DNA from: Chloroflexi bacterium RBG_16_70_13 | GTDB taxonomy: Bacteria > Chloroflexota > Limnocylindria > Limnocylindrales > CSP1-4 | Direction of reading: 5' to 3' | Assembly (NCBI GenBank): GCA_001795245.1 | Contig: MGOD01000051.1 | Location: 1,068 to 8,070 of the forward strand | Length of the DNA stretch: 7,003 bases | Shown here: piece after piece, positions 4,929 through 7,003 of the stretch | Numbering within the stretch: position 1 is the stretch's first letter | Layout: every line of letters begins with the position of its first letter | Made by a program: the position numbers and the translations under genes | Notes under the pieces: model-generated | What the model was told of the DNA's origin: nothing | Seen by the model: the letters and a program-made list of their open reading frames with translations, nothing else | Databases searched by the model: none

Positions 4929-5405
4929 ATGACCACGCCGAACGAGCGTCCCGACGTTCCACCGGTGCCACCCGGCCCGACCGATCGCGCCCACTCCGTG
5001 CCGCCCGCGCCGCCCGTGCCGCCCGCGCCGCCCGCGCCGACGACGCCGCCCGCGCCCGCCGCCCCGACGACACCGCCCGCGCCGCCAGCGCCGGCTGCAG
5101 CCGGTACCGACCTCAGGACAGCGTTCGAAAGCGGGGCCAGGGCCTTCGACGAGCGTGCCCAGGCCCTCGGGCGCGAGGCCGAGGGAGCCGCGCGGCGGTG
5201 GAGCGAGAGCCCCGCGGTCAAGGAGACCGCCGACCTCGCCGGACGGCTGTGGGGCCTCGTGCTGCTCGCCCTCGGCCTCTGGTTCCTCGCCGACGTCACG
5301 CTCGACATGGCCCTCCCGAACGTCCGCTGGAACGAGCTCTGGCCGGTGATCCTCATCCTGATCGGCGGGTTCGTCGTCCTGCGAGGGATGGCGCGGCGGC
5401 GTTGA
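4929..5405 (+). CDS. Pro/Ala-repeat protein with C-terminal LiaI/LiaF-like (DUF5668-type) two-TM domain
   Basis: This 158-residue protein starts at ATG 4929. Residues 10-58 are a proline- and alanine-rich, low-complexity region encoded by a tandem 9-base repeat. Residues about 60-102 are charged and helical (FESGARAFDERAQALGREAE), looking like a linker or amphipathic helix. Residues about 106-152 hold two short membrane spans, GLVLLALGLWFLADV and ELWPVILILIGGFVVLRG, separated by a small loop. The WxLWPxILILIG pattern and terminal basic tail (ARRR) match the LiaI-LiaF-like TM region often found in envelope-stress or small membrane proteins. There is no signal peptide; the Pro-rich tail is probably cytoplasmic, because both termini should lie on the same side. 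A specific function cannot be assigned. It overlaps the next gene by four bases. Confidence 0.8.
   Translation: MTTPNERPDVPPVPPGPTDRAHSVPPAPPVPPAPPAPTTPPAPAAPTTPPAPPAPAAAGTDLRTAFESGARAFDERAQALGREAEGAARRWSESPAVKETADLAGRLWGLVLLALGLWFLADVTLDMALPNVRWNELWPVILILIGGFVVLRGMARRR
5001..5099 (+). repeat. Tandem 9-base repeat, 11 units, encoding Pro-Pro-Ala triplets
   Basis: Units of CCGCCCGCG or close variants run in frame eleven times: PPA, PPV, PPA, PPA, PTT, PPA, PAA, PTT, PPA, PPA, PAA. A larger period is also visible, because the PTT-PPA pair and the PAA units recur. Such a minisatellite can gain or lose whole units by slippage without breaking the frame, so strains may differ in linker length. 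Confidence 0.85.
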
Positions 5406-6094
5406 CGGGCCAGGGATCGGATGCGGCGTCGGACGTCGCCGCGGGAGGCACGTCTCTCGAGCTCGCCGACTGGCGACGCCGCACCTCGGCGCTGTACGCG
5501 GAGGTCCGCGAGCGCGCGGCGAGCGACCCGCGGGCTGCCTGGGAACGCTGGCGCGCCGTCCGCGAGGCGATGTACCGGGAGCATCCCCAGTCGCCGGTGC
5601 CGGTCGCGGCGCGCGCCACCTTCCGGGCCAGGCACTGGCCCTACGATCCGACGCTTCGCTTCGGGGTCGACGTCGAGGTCGAGGTCGAGGGTCCCTCCGA
5701 CAGCACCGGCGCCGACTCCACCGGCGGAGCGCCGATTCTCCCGATGAGCTCTGGCCGGGCGCTCGACTTCGCGCGCATCGGGCAGGTCACGGTCCCGTTG
5801 CCGGCAGGCCCTCGCACGCTTGGCCTGTTCTGGATGGCCGGCTACGCCGGCGGCCTGTTCCTGCCCTTCCGCGACGCCACGAACGGCCGCGAGACGTACG
5901 GTGCCGGCCGCTATCTCCTCGACAGCGCGAAGGGCGCCGACCTCGGCGGCGATCCCGGGACCGGCCGCCTCGTCCTCGACTTCAACTTCGCGTTCCAGCC
6001 GTCGTGCGCCTTCGATCCGCGCTGGGCCTGCCCCCTCGCCCCGCCCGAGAACCGCCTGGACCTCCCGATCGAGGCCGGCGAACGGCTGCGATGA
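5402..6094 (+). CDS. DUF1684 domain protein
   Basis: The C-terminal half of this 230-residue protein carries the family hallmarks: RETYGAGRYLLD (163-174), LVLDFNFAFQPSCAFD (190-205), and CPLAPPENRLDLPIEAGE (210-227). The N-terminal part has the expected tryptophan-containing helix (LADWRRRTSALYAEVRERA, 21-39). DUF1684 proteins are widespread and of unknown function. C202 and C210 in the conserved block could bind metal or form a disulfide. I infer the start TTG 5402-5404, which overlaps the upstream stop (TTGA). No in-frame ATG or GTG lies between it and the family N-terminus, and the frame further upstream is antisense-like. There is no Shine-Dalgarno sequence, so coupling to the upstream gene is likely. 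Its stop overlaps the acetyltransferase start (ATGA). Residues 97-110 are a short DSTG-repeat insertion. Confidence 0.85.
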   Translation: MTGQGSDAASDVAAGGTSLELADWRRRTSALYAEVRERAASDPRAAWERWRAVREAMYREHPQSPVPVAARATFRARHWPYDPTLRFGVDVEVEVEGPSDSTGADSTGGAPILPMSSGRALDFARIGQVTVPLPAGPRTLGLFWMAGYAGGLFLPFRDATNGRETYGAGRYLLDSAKGADLGGDPGTGRLVLDFNFAFQPSCAFDPRWACPLAPPENRLDLPIEAGERLR

Positions 6095-6642
6095 CCGGAC
6101 TACGGGCCGGCCGACAGCGGCGAGGCGCCGGACCGGTCGTCAGGGCGGCGACGGTCGCCGACGCCCGGACGATCGCCGAGATCCGGGTCGCATCGTGGCG
6201 AGCCGCGTACCAGGGCATGGTCCCCGCCGTGACCCTCGAGCGGATGGACGTCGATCGTGACGAAGCAAGATTGCGCGCGAAGCTCGCGGACCCGCGGCTG
6301 CGGGCGTTCGTCGTCGTGGACGACAGTGGGCGGGTCGCCGGCTTCGTCCTGGCGGCCGCGGCCCGAGACGAGGATGCCGCGGGCCTGGGCGAGGTCCAGG
6401 CCATCTACCTCGATCCGGGCGCGCGCGGCCGGGGCCTCGGGCAGGCGCTCATGGAAGCCGCCCTCGCCGACCTCGCCGGGGCCGGGCTCGCGACCGCCGT
6501 CCTCTGGGTCCTGACCGCGAACGCGCCGGCCCGGCGGTTCTACGAGCGAGCCGGATTCCGCGCCGACGGTGCCGCCAGGACCCTCGACTTCGACGGCACC
6601 CCGGTCGAGGAGATCCGCTATCGGCGGGCCGATTCGGCCTGA
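6091..6642 (+). CDS. GNAT family N-acetyltransferase
   Basis: This 183-residue protein has a complete GNAT fold. Residues about 17-42 begin with VVRAATVADARTIAEIRVAS, the usual first strand and helix. The acetyl-CoA site is at about 103-124 (VQAIYLDPGARGRGLGQAL; the RGRGLG loop binds the pyrophosphate). The final motif is APARRFYERAGFRADG (145-160). It resembles RimI-like or generic small-molecule acetyltransferases with the VxxIYLxPxxRGxGxG pattern; the acceptor is unknown. The start is ATG 6091, overlapping the DUF1684 stop by four bases (ATGA). The first 15 residues are arginine-rich and poorly conserved-looking, so an internal start is possible, though the overlap supports this one. Confidence 0.9.
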   Translation: MTGLRAGRQRRGAGPVVRAATVADARTIAEIRVASWRAAYQGMVPAVTLERMDVDRDEARLRAKLADPRLRAFVVVDDSGRVAGFVLAAAARDEDAAGLGEVQAIYLDPGARGRGLGQALMEAALADLAGAGLATAVLWVLTANAPARRFYERAGFRADGAARTLDFDGTPVEEIRYRRADSA

Positions 6643-6647
6643 GCCCG

Positions 6648-6653
6648 TACCAT
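6648..6653 (+). promoter_or_regulatory. Candidate -10 box giving a leaderless PPOX-type transcript
   Basis: TACCAT ends exactly seven bases before ATG 6661, so transcription would begin at or next to the A of the start codon. No Shine-Dalgarno sequence and no -35 are visible. TANNNT followed by seven bases and ATG is the known arrangement of leaderless genes in high-GC bacteria. Confidence 0.5.
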
Positions 6654-6660
6654 CCGGGTG

Positions 6661-7003
6661 ATGCCCAACGACGTGCCCGCCCCGGACGACCGGCTACCTC
6701 CGGCTGCAGAGCTCGGGCCCCGAGTCCGCTCGTTCCTCGATGTCGCACGGATCGCCACGATCGCGACGGCCGGGCCGGACGGGGAGCCCCACCAGGCCGC
6801 GACCTGGTATCGCCTCGAGGGCGAGGGCCGGATCCTCGTCAACAGCCGCTGGCCCCGCCGCTGGCCGACGGAGCTGAAACGGGACGGTCGCTGCTCCCTG
6901 GCGATCGTCGACGGCGCCGACGGCTTCCGATGGGTCGGCCTGAACGCGGTCGTCGAGTCGAGGATCGACGACGTCGAGGCGGCCCGCGACCACATCTGCG
7001 AGC
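6661..7003 (+). CDS. PPOX-fold (pyridoxamine 5'-phosphate oxidase-like) F420/flavin-binding protein, 3' end cut
   Basis: The frame opens at ATG 6661 and is still open at the window end, giving 114 residues. After a variable N-terminus, FLDVARIATIATAGPDGEPH (25-44) is the typical first strand of the split-barrel PPOX fold. TWYRLEGEGRILVNSRW (48-64), RDGRCSLAIVD (74-84) and WVGLNAVVE (91-99) follow as the expected strands. The pattern resembles the Rv1155-like F420-dependent group more than true PdxH, which is longer and has a different flavin site. The role could be F420-dependent reduction or cofactor binding; the substrate is unknown. It lies 18 bases after the acetyltransferase stop and may have its own leaderless promoter. 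Confidence 0.82.
   Translation, partial: MPNDVPAPDDRLPPAAELGPRVRSFLDVARIATIATAGPDGEPHQAATWYRLEGEGRILVNSRWPRRWPTELKRDGRCSLAIVDGADGFRWVGLNAVVESRIDDVEAARDHICE

Noticed and set aside
5001..5099. Tandem repeat as a possible CRISPR array
   Set aside because: The units are contiguous 9-base repeats with no spacers and are in frame within a coding region.
4790..5635. Upstream extension of the phosphorylase frame to a 565-residue fusion
   Set aside because: The extra 282 residues are antisense to the LiaF-like and DUF1684 genes, and their glycine-rich part is only the complement of the Pro/Ala repeat. GTG 4789 has a strong ribosome binding site and matches the family N-terminus.

Overview
The window is about 70% GC throughout. 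Gene density is high, reading frames favour G or C at third positions, and several genes start with GTG or TTG. Two products, an LLM-class flavin/F420 oxidoreductase and a PPOX-fold protein of the F420-using type, point to an organism that makes coenzyme F420. With the TACNNT-type -10 boxes placed directly before start codons, the LiaF-like and DUF1684 proteins and the toxin-antitoxin pair, this fits a high-GC soil or aquatic Chloroflexota lineage best. An actinobacterium is the main alternative. This placement is inference; there is no rRNA or marker gene. I see no tRNA, transposase, integrase, phage gene or CRISPR array.

Layout. (1) 2-418, plus strand: C-terminal end of a membrane protein cut by the window edge. 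(2) 419-615: convergent gap with a palindrome and a possible frameshifted small ORF. (3) 616-3665, minus strand, read right to left: LLM oxidoreductase, zinc-ribbon membrane protein, inositol-monophosphatase-family enzyme, then a RHH/DUF433 antitoxin and a DUF5615 PIN-like toxin. The toxin-antitoxin pair appears to have its own leaderless promoter with a dyad operator. (4) 3666-3937: gene-poor, hairpin-rich gap. (5) 3938-4789, minus: S-methyl-5'-thioadenosine phosphorylase. (6) 4790-4928: divergent promoter region. (7) 4929-7003, plus: a Pro/Ala-repeat two-TM LiaF-like protein, a DUF1684 protein and a GNAT acetyltransferase, joined by 4-base stop/start overlaps, then a PPOX-fold protein that runs off the window and seems to have its own leaderless promoter.

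How the genes work together. The phosphorylase recycles methylthioadenosine from polyamine and related metabolism and stands alone here, without other methionine-salvage genes. The minus cluster joins a redox enzyme, a small sugar/polyol phosphatase and a membrane zinc-ribbon protein by close spacing; no shared pathway can be read from sequence. Four junctions use the same 4-base overlap (TTGA, ATGA and GTGA twice), which argues for translational coupling. I found no convincing new multi-gene system. The items most worth a second look are the toxin-antitoxin control region, the 3' remnant beside it, and the structured gap at 3666-3937.
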